Assembly: GCA_024102915.1 (NCBI GenBank)
Contig: JAGFJG010000136.1
Coordinates: forward strand, 35,845-99,844
Reading direction: 5' to 3'
Source of the DNA: Caldilineales bacterium
GTDB taxonomy: Bacteria > Chloroflexota > Anaerolineae > J102
Length of the DNA stretch: 64,000 nt
Shown: one piece after another, positions 52,613-62,074 of the stretch
Layout of the letters: each line of letters opens with the position of its first letter
Position numbering within the stretch: the first letter of the stretch is position 1
Notes under the pieces: model-generated
What the model was told of the DNA's origin: nothing
Databases searched by the model: none
What the model saw: the letters and a program-made list of their open reading frames with translations, nothing else
Position numbers and translations under genes: made by a program

Positions 52613-53440
52613 CTATTTCTCCTGTCGCCGCCGGATCAGGTCAGTGCCAATGACCAACAGCAGCGAGAAGACGCCCAAGGCCAAGGCCGCACTATAGCCG
52701 CCGACATATTGGCGTTCTTCCAGCGCCCGGTAAATGTACAGCGTCACAGTTTCGGTGCGACCTTGGACGCCGCCTCCCACCACCAACACAGCGCCGAACT
52801 CGCCCAAGGCGCGGGCAAACGTCAGAGTCATGCCGTAAATCAGGCCCCAGCGCAGGGCAGGGAGGGTGATCCGGCGGAAGGCCTGCCAACCGCTGGCCCC
52901 AAGTGTGGCGGCGGCGCGTTCTTGTTGCACGCCAAAAGCCTCCAACACGGGGATCAACTCGCGGATCATAAAAGGCAACGTCACGAACAGCGTCGCCAGG
53001 ATCATGCCCGGCACGGCAAAGACCACGCGGATGTTCCAGGCCGCCAGCAAGGGACCTAAGGGGCCGTTGCGGCCGAAGAGCAGTAACAGCATGTAGCCGA
53101 CGACCACCGGTGACATGGCGAATGGCATGTCGATCAGGCCATTGACGACTGCCTTGCCGCGAAATTGCTGCCGCACCATCACCCATGCCACCGCAGTGCC
53201 GCCGATGCTGTGCACAATCACGGTGATCAAACTAATGATCAAAGTGAGCCGGAAAGCCGCAATGACATCAGGCTGCGTGAGCGCGCGAAGGATGCCGCCG
53301 ATGCCATCGGCCAGCGCGCCGATCGCCAGGCCGGCCAGCGGCGCCAGAATCAGAAAGGCGACGTAGACGATGACAATGCCGATGAGCAGCCGCCGACCCC
53401 AGATGCTATGCCGGGGGGCCGGGCCAGACTCAGTTTTCAT
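52613..53440 (-). CDS. cysW: Sulfate-type ABC transporter permease (CysW)
   Basis: A 275-residue inner-membrane permease with about six helices and the EAA-type loop (EERAAATLGASGWQAFRRITLP region, shown as AAATLGASGWQAFRRITLP). RALGEFGAVLVVGGG is typical of CysW/CysT-type permeases. It overlaps the CysT gene by 11 bp and is the last gene of the operon. Sulfate versus thiosulfate or another oxyanion cannot be told from sequence. Confidence 0.9.
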   Translation of the reverse strand: MKTESGPAPRHSIWGRRLLIGIVIVYVAFLILAPLAGLAIGALADGIGGILRALTQPDVIAAFRLTLIISLITVIVHSIGGTAVAWVMVRQQFRGKAVVNGLIDMPFAMSPVVVGYMLLLLFGRNGPLGPLLAAWNIRVVFAVPGMILATLFVTLPFMIRELIPVLEAFGVQQERAAATLGASGWQAFRRITLPALRWGLIYGMTLTFARALGEFGAVLVVGGGVQGRTETVTLYIYRALEERQYVGGYSAALALGVFSLLLVIGTDLIRRRQEK

Positions 53441-54287
53441 GTTCGTCCTGTCGGCGATAGCGTTGAATCAGGGCCACCAGGGCGATGGCGCTGAAGGCGA
53501 TGCCCATCATCACAATCGACATGGCGCTGGCCCCCAGACGATTGTCAGACTCCACCTCACCCAAAACATAGACGGCCGCTGTCTGTGAATAGAAGGGGAA
53601 ATTCCCGGCGACGATGACGATAGCGCCAAACTCGCCAATGGCGCGGGCGAAGCTGAGTAGGGCGCCGCTGGTCAGGGGTAAGATCAAAGGGGGGAGAGTC
53701 ACCCGTCGGAAGATCGTCCAGGAATTGGCGCCAAGTGTGGCTGCGGCATCTTCCTGCGCCCGATCCAGCTCTAGCAAGACCGGCTGCACGGCTCGGACGA
53801 CGAAGGGGAATGTGATGAAGAGTAGGGCGAGCACAATGCCCGGGGGGGCGAAAATGATCTGGAAGCTCAGAGTGTTTTTAAGCCATGCTCCCAGCGCTTG
53901 TTGGGGGCCATACAACACTACCAGCATCACGCCGGTGACGAGCGTGGGAATAGCCAGTGGCAGATCGACGATGGCGTTGATCAACGAGCGCCCCGGAAAT
54001 TCGTAACGAACAAGCACAAAGGCTGTCAGAGTGCCCATGACGGTGTTGATGACCACCATGACCGCCGCCGTCCATAGCGTAAGTTTGAGCGCACTCCAGG
54101 CGACGGGTTTTGAAATCTGTTCATACAGACCCAATAGACCTTCACTCAGACCGTCTTGCAAAATAACCAGTAGGGGAATGATCAGAAGCAGCGCCAGATA
54201 AGTGAACGCGGCGGCACGCACACCCCATTGTTGGCGGGGTGTACGTGCGCGCGCAGCCTTATTCTTCGCAAGCGAAGAAGCGGTCAT
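53430..54287 (-). CDS. cysT: Sulfate-type ABC transporter permease (CysT/CysU)
   Basis: A 285-residue permease, partner of CysW. It has six helices, the EAA loop ending LGANSWTIFRRVTLPPL and RAIGEFGAIVIVAGN. The start ATG overlaps the stop of the binding-protein gene as ATGA. The N-terminal ~20 residues are basic and cytoplasmic. Confidence 0.92.
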   Translation of the reverse strand: MTASSLAKNKAARARTPRQQWGVRAAAFTYLALLLIIPLLVILQDGLSEGLLGLYEQISKPVAWSALKLTLWTAAVMVVINTVMGTLTAFVLVRYEFPGRSLINAIVDLPLAIPTLVTGVMLVVLYGPQQALGAWLKNTLSFQIIFAPPGIVLALLFITFPFVVRAVQPVLLELDRAQEDAAATLGANSWTIFRRVTLPPLILPLTSGALLSFARAIGEFGAIVIVAGNFPFYSQTAAVYVLGEVESDNRLGASAMSIVMMGIAFSAIALVALIQRYRRQDEHEN

Positions 54288-55348
54288 TGCGTATTCAACC
54301 TTTGCACCTGTGAGAGAAGGCTGGTATAGACGCCGTCATCACCAAAGATGTTGGGCGTGGCTTCCGGCCAGCCGCCAAACTGCTCGATGGTGAAGAGATC
54401 ATCGACCGGAGGATAGCGGTTGCTTGTGGCTTCGGCCACTTCCGCATCCACCGAACGCAAGCCGTGCTCGGCGAACACGCGTTGCGCTTCTGGGGTGAGC
54501 AAGAAAGCGACAAAGGCTTCGGCGACGGATCGGGTGTTATGCCTGTCGGCGTGAGTATCTACGACTGCGACCGGATTTTCGATCAGGATCGTGGATGTGG
54601 GAATAATGTACTCGTAATCTTGACCCGCTTGTTGTCCCACCAGAATCTCGTTCTCATACGTGATGATGGCATCGCCCACGCCCTTTTCGAAATTGGTGAT
54701 GCTATCGCGTGCTGATTTGTCCATCACCGTTACATTATTGAGCACATCGACCAGGAATTGCTGGGCGGCCGCCTCATCATCTGCGGGGATGCCTGCTACA
54801 TGGCCGCGCAGAGCCGCACCGTAAACACCCAGGATGTTCCACATGGCGCCGCCGCTGGTCTTGGGATTGGGGGTGAGCACCTCCAGGCCGGGCTGAGCCA
54901 GATCGGCCCAATCCCGAATGCCTTTGGGATTGCCTTTGCGCACGCCGATGACGACGATGGAATCGCTGACCATGCCATTGGTGGGGTTGTCTTTCCAATC
55001 GTGGGTGATCAACCCGGCATTCGCGATGCGCGTGATGTCAGCTTCTAGAGAAAGAGCTGCGACATCGGCCTCGAATCCTTCGACGATCGACCGCGATTGC
55101 GCCCCCGATCCCAGATAGGATTCTTCAAATATCACCTCTTGTCCGGTCTGCTCTTTCCATTGCTGCTGGAAAATCGGGATCAGTTCGCCATAGGCCTCGC
55201 GCGGCGTGGTGTACGCGCCCAACACCAGACGTACAGGGTCGCTACCCACTTCGACGTCTGGCTCTGCATTATTCGCGGTTCCGCCGCAGGCTGCCATCAG
55301 CCCGACAACCAGTAAGAGGGCGAGTACCAACATAAACTTGTTAGACAT
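54284..55348 (-). CDS. Sulfate-binding lipoprotein (Sbp/CysP-like)
   Basis: A 354-residue periplasmic-type binding protein of the SulT class. The signal peptide ends in lipobox LMAAC, so it is lipid-anchored. The family pattern is clear: LGAYTTPREAYGELIPIF, FEESYLGSGAQSRSIVEG, ALSLEADI and LTPNPKTSGGAMWNILGVYG. AAGGAG precedes ATG 55348. It lies 16 bp after the CysA gene. Specificity may be sulfate, thiosulfate or a related oxyanion. Confidence 0.92.
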   Translation of the reverse strand: MSNKFMLVLALLLVVGLMAACGGTANNAEPDVEVGSDPVRLVLGAYTTPREAYGELIPIFQQQWKEQTGQEVIFEESYLGSGAQSRSIVEGFEADVAALSLEADITRIANAGLITHDWKDNPTNGMVSDSIVVIGVRKGNPKGIRDWADLAQPGLEVLTPNPKTSGGAMWNILGVYGAALRGHVAGIPADDEAAAQQFLVDVLNNVTVMDKSARDSITNFEKGVGDAIITYENEILVGQQAGQDYEYIIPTSTILIENPVAVVDTHADRHNTRSVAEAFVAFLLTPEAQRVFAEHGLRSVDAEVAEATSNRYPPVDDLFTIEQFGGWPEATPNIFGDDGVYTSLLSQVQRLNTQ

Positions 55349-55364
55349 AACTGTGAAACTCCTT

Positions 55365-57236
55365 CTAAGATTGTAATGAACGAATGAGCAGGATGGGCAT
55401 ATCCGATACCCTGGACAAGAGATTGACGATGACGCCCTCCAGTACGATTTCCCCATGCAAACCAGGCAGCGGCGCCCCTAAGACAAGCAGGTCATAGCGA
55501 TTCTCTCTCAATTCCTTCTCGATTTCGGCAGTCGCGTCTCCATAACGAATTGCTGTGCGCGCCCGCACACCCAACACATCCAGCGAGCGCAAGCCGCCGC
55601 TCAGGAAACGCTCTATCCTTTCCGCTTCTGTCTGAGGTTGGGCGGTCTTATCGTCCACCACCGAAAGCAAGGTGATCTCGGCGCCGAGATGGCGCATCAG
55701 CCGGCCAGCGAAAAGGATGTCATCTTTGCCAGATTCGCCGCTGGTCACGCAGATCAAAGCCTGCTCCAACCCGGTATGCGGGCGCGACGCCACCAGCACA
55801 TGATGATCACCGGTTTGCAGGATTTGCTCCACCAATCCCTGATCGCTGCGCCCGCTGATGCCCAAGAAAACAAGATCGCAGGGTTCGCGCTCACTCTCGC
55901 GTTGCACAGCATTGGGGAGTGTGTCCAGGGTTGTACGGATTTCAAGTGTGGCCAGGCCGCTGCCCAACCGTTCTTTGACCCCCTGCAAGTGATCCTGCAG
56001 CAACTCCCCTTTCAGGCCATAGCCCAGCAAGACAGTGCGAGCATGCGCCAGCCGCGCCATCTGGCCTCCCAGATCGATCGTCGCCTGCGCCTGAGCTGAG
56101 CCATCGGTGGCGAGCAGGAAGCGCAGGCCCAGATGGGCGAGGGCATGCACACGACGCACGCCGACCCACACGCTTTGGCCCGACCTGAGCGGAAAAGCGT
56201 TCACCTGATCCTGTGATCGGATCGTTTCTACCAAAATCGCATCGTCGCCGAACGCCACCGGCGGTGCAATGGGGCGTACGCCCTGGATGGGGGGCAGGCG
56301 CAAGCGCAGGCGCTCGAAGGGGCCGGCGAAGTCAATCTGTTCCACCCGTCCCTGTCCGAGCAAAGGGCAGTCGAGGCCGGAGGCGCTTTTGCTTAATTCC
56401 ACGTCTTCAGGCCGAAACAGCACCTGCACCCGCTCGCCCGGCGTCACCGCACCGAGCACGCCCGATGTGGGAAACTGCACTGGCCCCGCCTGAACTCCGC
56501 CATTGGCACGCCTTCCCACCAACAAATTGGCCGTGCCCAAAAAGGTGGCCACGAATTCAGTCTGTGGTTGCTGATAGAGTTCCTGCGGCGGTCCGACCTC
56601 TAGCAGACGCCCAAAATTCATCACGCCGATCCGGTCGGCCAATTCGAACGCTTCATCCTGATCATGGGTCACGAAGATGGTAGTGATGCCCAACTCGCGC
56701 TGAATAGAACGAAGGGTGCGGCGCAATTCCAGACGAATCTTGGCATCCAGAGCGCCGAGCGGTTCATCCAGTAGCAGCGCCTCGGGCTGATGTGCTAAAG
56801 CGCGTGCCAGCGCCACTCGCTGCTGCTGCCCGCCCGACAACTGTCGCGGCATACGCTCGCCCAATCCTGCCAGACCGACGAGTTCCAACAGCTCATTGCG
56901 GCGGCGACGGCGCTCAGGTTTCGGCACCTTGCGGATGCTGAGACCGAACTCGATGTTGTCGGCCACGGTCATATACTGGAACAGCGCATATTGCTGAAAA
57001 ACGAAACCAATGCGCCGCTGTTGCGGCGGCAGATATGTCACATCATGGCCATGTAAGACGACACGGCCCTGATCGGCTTCGGTCAGACCGGCGATGATGC
57101 TCAGTACCGTGGTCTTGCCGCTGCCACTGGAACCGAGCAGAACGAAAAATTCGCCGTCGGCTATTTCCAGCGACAGGTTGTTGACTACAGGGACGCCGCG
57201 GTAGCGTTTGGTTAATTGATCAAGGATGATGGACAT
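55365..57236 (-). CDS. CysA-type ABC ATPase fused to two universal-stress-protein domains
   Basis: A 623-residue fusion. Residues 1-235 are an ABC ATPase of the CysA/PotA type (Walker A GSSGSGKT 35-42, signature LSGGQQQR from 133, Walker B LLLDEP 154-159, H-loop VTHDQDEA). Residues ~240-362 are a TOBE-like segment. From ~371 to the end are two USP-like domains: FLLATDGS near 373 and a second starting ALICVTSGESGKDD, ending GDATAEIEKELRENRYDLLVLGAP and MPILLIR. Normal CysA is ~350 residues, so the C-terminal ~260 are additional. The tail may sense ATP or stress (inference). The ATG at 57236 begins the conserved ATPase. Confidence 0.88.
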   Translation of the reverse strand: MSIILDQLTKRYRGVPVVNNLSLEIADGEFFVLLGSSGSGKTTVLSIIAGLTEADQGRVVLHGHDVTYLPPQQRRIGFVFQQYALFQYMTVADNIEFGLSIRKVPKPERRRRRNELLELVGLAGLGERMPRQLSGGQQQRVALARALAHQPEALLLDEPLGALDAKIRLELRRTLRSIQRELGITTIFVTHDQDEAFELADRIGVMNFGRLLEVGPPQELYQQPQTEFVATFLGTANLLVGRRANGGVQAGPVQFPTSGVLGAVTPGERVQVLFRPEDVELSKSASGLDCPLLGQGRVEQIDFAGPFERLRLRLPPIQGVRPIAPPVAFGDDAILVETIRSQDQVNAFPLRSGQSVWVGVRRVHALAHLGLRFLLATDGSAQAQATIDLGGQMARLAHARTVLLGYGLKGELLQDHLQGVKERLGSGLATLEIRTTLDTLPNAVQRESEREPCDLVFLGISGRSDQGLVEQILQTGDHHVLVASRPHTGLEQALICVTSGESGKDDILFAGRLMRHLGAEITLLSVVDDKTAQPQTEAERIERFLSGGLRSLDVLGVRARTAIRYGDATAEIEKELRENRYDLLVLGAPLPGLHGEIVLEGVIVNLLSRVSDMPILLIRSLQS

Positions 57237-57349
57237 GGTAGACCTTCGTATTTTCGAGTCTAGCCCGCGGCGATAACAGCCGTCGTGATAGGCCTGTGAC
57301 AAAGCTGTGATATCTTGTCGCCGCAAACCCGGCCACGGCGGCGTGTGCG

Positions 57350-58036
57350 CTATTCGTTTTTGAGACTGTATCCCGCCCCAGAAATGGTCTCGATGTACAT
57401 GGGCTGCCCGGAATCCGGCTCGATTTTGACGCGCAGCCGCCGGATCAATTGCCGAACCATATCGCGATCTCCCCCCTCTGGTCCCCAAACGTGATCGATG
57501 ATGCTCTCGGTGGAAAGGACGTGCCCGGCATTGGCCATCAAGTAATCGAGCAGCCGGTTCTCCAACGGCGTGAGCGCAACCAAAGTACTGTCGTCATCGG
57601 CCTGGGCGATGCGGAGTTCGCGACGGCTCGCATCCAGCGTCAGCGCTCCCACCTGGCGCAGCGCGGGCGTGGGGGATTTGCCCACCCGCCGTAGCACCGC
57701 CTGGACGCGCGCCACGAGTTGTCGCGGACTGAACGGCTTGGTGATGTAATCATCCGCACCCCACTCAAGCCCGCGCACGAGATCGTCTTCCTCACCCCGA
57801 ACGGTGAGCAGGATGATCGGCGTGTCTGCCTGAGCTCGAATCTGCCGGCACACGGCGAAGCCATCCAGCTTAGGCAGATTGACGTCGAGCACCAATAGAT
57901 CGGGGCGCTCGTCGGCCCAGCGTCGCAGCGCCGCCTCGCCGTCATGCGCCTGGATCGCCTCGAAACCCTCGCGGCGCAGGGTGAAGGTCAGCAGATCGGC
58001 CAGCACCCGATCGTCGTCAACGACCAGCGCTTTCAT
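57350..58036 (-). CDS. OmpR-family response regulator
   Basis: A 228-residue DNA-binding response regulator. Receiver residues D7-D9, phosphoacceptor D51, T78 and K100 are present (VLDVNLPKLDGF; LLTVRGEEDD; YITKPFSPRQL). The C-terminal winged helix is OmpR-type (LTPLENRLLDYLMAN; VRQLIRRLRVKIEP; YIETISGAGYSL). Its start overlaps the kinase stop by 4 bp, so the two are translationally coupled. It lies 113 bp upstream of the CysA-USP gene. Confidence 0.93.
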   Translation of the reverse strand: MKALVVDDDRVLADLLTFTLRREGFEAIQAHDGEAALRRWADERPDLLVLDVNLPKLDGFAVCRQIRAQADTPIILLTVRGEEDDLVRGLEWGADDYITKPFSPRQLVARVQAVLRRVGKSPTPALRQVGALTLDASRRELRIAQADDDSTLVALTPLENRLLDYLMANAGHVLSTESIIDHVWGPEGGDRDMVRQLIRRLRVKIEPDSGQPMYIETISGAGYSLKNE

Positions 58037-60177
58037 GGCTTGTCCTGACCTCCACTCATAGCGATAGGCAACGTGAACCAGAATATGGCGCCAGCCGGGC
58101 CGCCCTCGCCGTCATCCGCCCGATTTTCCACCCCCACCGCACCGCCCTGAGCTTCGACGATCGCTTTCACCACCGACAACCCCAAACCCACCCCGTATTG
58201 TGCATCGCCATTGCCGCTGTCGATGCGGCGAAAGCGGCGGAAGAGATCTTGCCACAGTTCAGGCGAGACGCCCGGCCCCTGGTCGCTCACAGCCACGCGC
58301 ACGTGGCTTTCTGCCACAGTAGCGGACACGCTGATTTCCGCGCCATCCAATCCATACTTGCTGGCATTGGAGAGCAGATTGATCAGCGCCTGCTGGCTAC
58401 GACGCATATCGGCGTGCACCTGGGGCAGCGGCGGCATTTCAGTTATGATGCGTTGACCGCGTTTATCGAGGAGGGGTTGCATTGTCTGCACGACTTCGGT
58501 GATGATGCGAGCCGGATCGCAGGGGCGGGGATAGACGCGAAAACGCCCTACCTCAATGCTCGCCCCTTCCAGGAGATTATCGACCAGGTTTTGCAGGCCA
58601 ACGATGCCCAAATGCAACGACGTGAGCAGTTCTTGCAGTTCAGAGAGGCTCAGATCGGGCGCCTGATCCCGCAACAATTCGACCGAGGCGGCCGCAGCTG
58701 AAAGCGGCGTGCGGAATTCGTGCGTGATATTGGCCAGAAAATGACCGATCAGGCGGTGGACAGACTCTTCTTGGCTCACATCTCGAAAGACAAGCGCTAG
58801 GCGAGCCTGATCAGCAGCCGAAGGCAACAGCGTGGCGCTGGTCATATCGAGCGTGACCATGCGATCTGGAGCGATCAACAGAGTGATCTTCTGACGATGG
58901 CCTGGCGTCGGTAAAATCCGACTGAACGGCTCCTCGGTCTCCACCGCCTTGAAGATGTGATCGCAGGGTTGGCCAATCACCGCCTCGCGGCGCCAGCCCG
59001 TAATGCGTTCGGCGCCGGCACTGAAGAAGACAATGCGCCCCTGTCGATCAAGCGTCATAATACCTTCGACGATGGCTGCCAACAAATGATCGGTCCAACC
59101 CTTTTCGCGCTGGAGATCGGCTAGCGTTCGCTGGAGATCCCGACCGGCATTCTCCAAGGCTCGAGCGACTAACGCCACCTCGCGCACGCGGGCCTCGCTG
59201 GCTAACGAGGTGTCCAATGTCCCATGACTGAGCGCCGCCGCCGCATCGGCGAGGCGCGCAAGCGGCCGGTTGATGCGGCGAGCCAGAAATGCGCCCAATA
59301 CCAAGCCAACCACGATGGCTCCCAGGACGCTGATAATCAAGGCGCCAGCCAGACGTTGCTGCGTCCTAATCAGATCTGTTACGGCTAAAGCCACCTCGAC
59401 CTGTGGAATGGCTAGGTCTGACGGCATCGTGTCGAATCGAGGGAGCAGGTCGGTCAAGGCAATCTGCTCGGCGTAATAGGGCTTAGCATTTGCCGTGAAA
59501 GTAACCCGTTCCATATCGCCCCCCGGAGCGATCTCGCGCAGAGGCTTTGCGTCGGTAGCCTCATCTTGCAGGCTGCTGGCAATCTGGGCATCAAGCAGGA
59601 ACAGCGTATGTTGCAGGCCTGTCTGATCGCTAATCTCAACAGCAAACTCCCGATCCATCCTTTCCCCAACGATTGCCAAACCCTGTGGAACGCCCGCCGA
59701 CGCCACAGGCTGAGCAGCAAGGAGCCACACATGGGGAGTTGGCGAGCCTGGCACGACATAGTATCCAGCTTTTTTGCCAGCCTCACAGACAGTGGCAGGC
59801 AGATCGGCGCCGACTTGCGCCAGCAGCACGCCGCGGCTGTCACAGATCAGCATGGCGTCCACATTGGTACCAGTACGGAGATTGTCCAGGTAACTTGCCA
59901 GGGAGGCTGGCCTCGCCTGGGGCAGGAGGGCTTGTAGCGTTGGGCGCTCGGTCATCAGTGTGGCCAGACCTACAACTTCGTTTTGCCGGGCTGTGTACAA
60001 AGCCCGCACGGCTTGGCTGCCCTGCTTGACTTGGCTCCAGGCTTGACGCTGTTGCTGTTCCCGAATCAGCCACAATGCGGGCAGCCCAGCGATGATCGCC
60101 GTCAGCAAAACCAGGCTTACAAAAGCCAGAGTGATCTGGCTAAATAGGCTCGGACGTTCAAGGCCTGGCTGATTCAT
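58033..60177 (-). CDS. Sensor histidine kinase (sensor-HAMP-PAS-HisKA-HATPase)
   Basis: A 714-residue membrane kinase. TM1 is about 15-37 and TM2 about 275-298, enclosing a ~235-residue extracytoplasmic domain. A HAMP domain follows TM2 (RRINRPLARLADAAAALSHG), then PAS (~362-470), HisKA with phospho-His H486 (NITHEFRTPL) and a HATPase domain (N box NLLSNASKYG; DQGPGVSPE). The partner response regulator is the next gene. It heads the sulfate-transport operon, so it probably senses sulfate or another sulfur signal (inference). Confidence 0.93.
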   Translation of the reverse strand: MNQPGLERPSLFSQITLAFVSLVLLTAIIAGLPALWLIREQQQRQAWSQVKQGSQAVRALYTARQNEVVGLATLMTERPTLQALLPQARPASLASYLDNLRTGTNVDAMLICDSRGVLLAQVGADLPATVCEAGKKAGYYVVPGSPTPHVWLLAAQPVASAGVPQGLAIVGERMDREFAVEISDQTGLQHTLFLLDAQIASSLQDEATDAKPLREIAPGGDMERVTFTANAKPYYAEQIALTDLLPRFDTMPSDLAIPQVEVALAVTDLIRTQQRLAGALIISVLGAIVVGLVLGAFLARRINRPLARLADAAAALSHGTLDTSLASEARVREVALVARALENAGRDLQRTLADLQREKGWTDHLLAAIVEGIMTLDRQGRIVFFSAGAERITGWRREAVIGQPCDHIFKAVETEEPFSRILPTPGHRQKITLLIAPDRMVTLDMTSATLLPSAADQARLALVFRDVSQEESVHRLIGHFLANITHEFRTPLSAAAASVELLRDQAPDLSLSELQELLTSLHLGIVGLQNLVDNLLEGASIEVGRFRVYPRPCDPARIITEVVQTMQPLLDKRGQRIITEMPPLPQVHADMRRSQQALINLLSNASKYGLDGAEISVSATVAESHVRVAVSDQGPGVSPELWQDLFRRFRRIDSGNGDAQYGVGLGLSVVKAIVEAQGGAVGVENRADDGEGGPAGAIFWFTLPIAMSGGQDKP

Positions 60178-60725
60178 AGACGTCTTGCAGCATGATCAGA
60201 AATCGCGACGAACCTTTGCATCAATGGGCCTATCAAGAAATGAAACACCATCGTTTTATGCTTGACGATGGACGACTGATTATGAAACACGTTTTGCCCA
60301 TGCCCACACCATCCTCTATCGTCAAACGTCTATCGCCAACTGTGAGACATAAGTAGCGTTCTTCATATGACCTCAGTATAGCATACTGTAAATACAATTT
60401 CATCGGCAAGAATGAATGGAGAGCGACTATCCTTGTGGGCATGAGCTACTGGTGGAATTCGTCAGCAGCCGATCAGATTTTGGTCTACTGGCCTGCTGTG
60501 CACTTTTCCAGGCCGAACAAGAGTGAGACCTATTCCGTGGAAGCCGATAACGCCGAACTGCGTCATTATCCGGCACGATTGACCTGACGCTCGCGCTGCT
60601 TTTCTTGTTGTGTCCAGGCATTGCGACATGCTGTGCAGTTCTTCGTCTACGCCTGGAATCGCAGACAACTCTTCAAACGCCGGTTTCCACAGTATCAGAC
60701 TCATGTCATGGATTTCGTTTGTCAA
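60178..60725. other. Gene-free region upstream of the histidine kinase
   Basis: A 548-bp stretch with no supported gene; the frame at 60462-60725 lacks a good start and resembles nothing. Near 60241-60345 it has inverted fragments of the ATCGTC motif, with TTGACGAT (60262-60269) pairing with ATCGTCAA (60318-60325). A minus-strand promoter is at 60374-60388. Confidence 0.5.
60374..60388 (-). promoter_or_regulatory. Candidate extended -10 promoter of the kinase-sulfate operon
   Basis: On the minus strand TGCTATACT is an extended -10 (TGn plus TATACT). It is embedded in the small palindrome CAGTAT-AGC-ATACTG, which could be an operator. It lies about 200 bp upstream of the kinase start; no good -35 was seen. 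Confidence 0.45.
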
Positions 60726-61898
60726 TCAGCTCGGTTCGACCAGCGCCGGTCGCCCCGCATCCCCGCGCAGTTGCGCCAAAGCCCAGGCGGCATGGCTGGC
60801 GATCGGCTCCGGGCTCTCGTTCAGATGAAAGGTCAGCAATTCGGCGGCGGCGGGATCACCCCAGTTTCCGGCGGCCACGCACACGTTGCGCATAAAACCC
60901 TCCCACTTCGCCCGCTTGACGGCGGAGCCACGAAAACGCCGGGCGAAGGAATCCCGGTCGAGGGCGAGCAATTCCAGCAGGGGCGGGGCCAGGCGGTCGG
61001 GCTCAGGTTGCAGGCGGGGATGCGAGGCGGGTGGGGCGTCCCGATTCCAGGGACAGACATCCTGGCAGAGATCACAGCCAAAGACCCAATTCCCCAGCCT
61101 CGGCCTCAATTCGAGCGGTATCGCTCCCCGCAGTTCGATGGTGAGATAGGAGATGCACAAACGGGCGTCCAGTTCCCACGGCGAGACCAGCGCGCCCGTG
61201 GGACAGATATCGAGGCAGCGCGTGCAGGCGCCGCAGGTGCCGATGCGGTCGTCGGCGAATTGCCATGCTGGGTTGGCGGGCGAAGGTTGAAGGTCGAAAG
61301 TTGAAATGACGTCGGTTTCAACCTTCAACCTTGAACCTGAAACAGGCAACTCCTCCGGCGGTTCATCGTATGCGAGCGCTTCCGGCACGAGCAGGCCGCC
61401 AAGAAAGAAGAACGAACCCTGGCCGGGGTTGATCAGGCAGGCATTTTTGCCGATGAAGCCGAGGCCGGCCTGCATCGCCCATGAGCGTTCCAACACCGGC
61501 GCGCTGTCCACGAACGCCCGGCCATGCGTGCTGCGCCCGGTCTGCGCCCGCAGCCAGCCGTCCAGTTCGATCAGCGCCGCCCGCATGATGTCGTGATAGT
61601 CGTTGCCCAGGGCATAGGCGGCGATTTGCCCCCGGCTGGGGTCGGCGCGCAAGGCGGCGTCCACCGGATGGGCATAGTTCAACGCAACCAGGATGAGGGA
61701 CTGCGCTGCGGGCAGGAGCAGCCGGGGATCGGCTTTGAGCGGCGCATGCCGGACCAGATAGCCCATCTCGCCCGCATAGCCTGCTTCGATCCAGCGCGCA
61801 TAACGTTCGTAATCGGGGCTGGGGCCAATCGGAGCGATGGCAGCGAGGTCGAAGCCGAGGTCGATGGCTTTGGCTTTGATCATCGAGGTGAGACTCAT
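60726..61898 (-). CDS. queG: Epoxyqueuosine reductase
   Basis: A 390-residue cobalamin- and Fe-S-dependent enzyme completing queuosine in tRNA. The catalytic Asp is D131 (FVDSAPVLER), and two [4Fe-4S] clusters are read from CGACTRCLDICPTGAL and CDLCQDVCPWN. A HEAT-like tail follows (ASHAAWALAQLRG). Between about residues 184 and 216, ahead of the first cluster, is an extra segment (PVSGSRLKVETDVISTFDLQ) encoded by an inverted repeat, absent from ordinary QueG as I know it. The ATG at 61898 is the first before the conserved N-terminus (SLTSMIKAKAIDLGFD). Confidence 0.9.
   Translation of the reverse strand: MSLTSMIKAKAIDLGFDLAAIAPIGPSPDYERYARWIEAGYAGEMGYLVRHAPLKADPRLLLPAAQSLILVALNYAHPVDAALRADPSRGQIAAYALGNDYHDIMRAALIELDGWLRAQTGRSTHGRAFVDSAPVLERSWAMQAGLGFIGKNACLINPGQGSFFFLGGLLVPEALAYDEPPEELPVSGSRLKVETDVISTFDLQPSPANPAWQFADDRIGTCGACTRCLDICPTGALVSPWELDARLCISYLTIELRGAIPLELRPRLGNWVFGCDLCQDVCPWNRDAPPASHPRLQPEPDRLAPPLLELLALDRDSFARRFRGSAVKRAKWEGFMRNVCVAAGNWGDPAAAELLTFHLNESPEPIASHAAWALAQLRGDAGRPALVEPS
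61282..61337. repeat. Palindromic repeat inside queG
   Basis: GAAGGTTGAAGGT...AAAGTTGAAA on the left pairs with TTTCAACCTTCAACCTT on the right; the left arm has a 7-nt internal repeat. It keeps the reading frame of queG and encodes the extra peptide before the first Fe-S motif. Confidence 0.7.
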
Positions 61899-62074
61899 TC
61901 CGGCATTATACACCCACCCAAAAACCTGCCGCTGGCAAAGGATGATGCTACATCCGCAATATTGGCAGGTAGAGATACTCGTCGAGACATATCTTCCCGC
62001 CATCAGTAATCTGCCACTGATAGGTGTCGATCATATTTGCCCTAGCCTCGACGCCTTTACAATAACCAGCGTTG

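Noticed and set aside
52354..53059. Plus-strand frames upstream of and opposite the CysW permease gene
   Set aside because: Mostly antisense to cysW; the non-overlapping part is short and lacks a ribosome site.
60462..60725. 87-codon minus-strand frame after queG
   Set aside because: Begins at a TTG adjoining the queG stop, with no ribosome site and no resemblance to any family; treated as non-coding.
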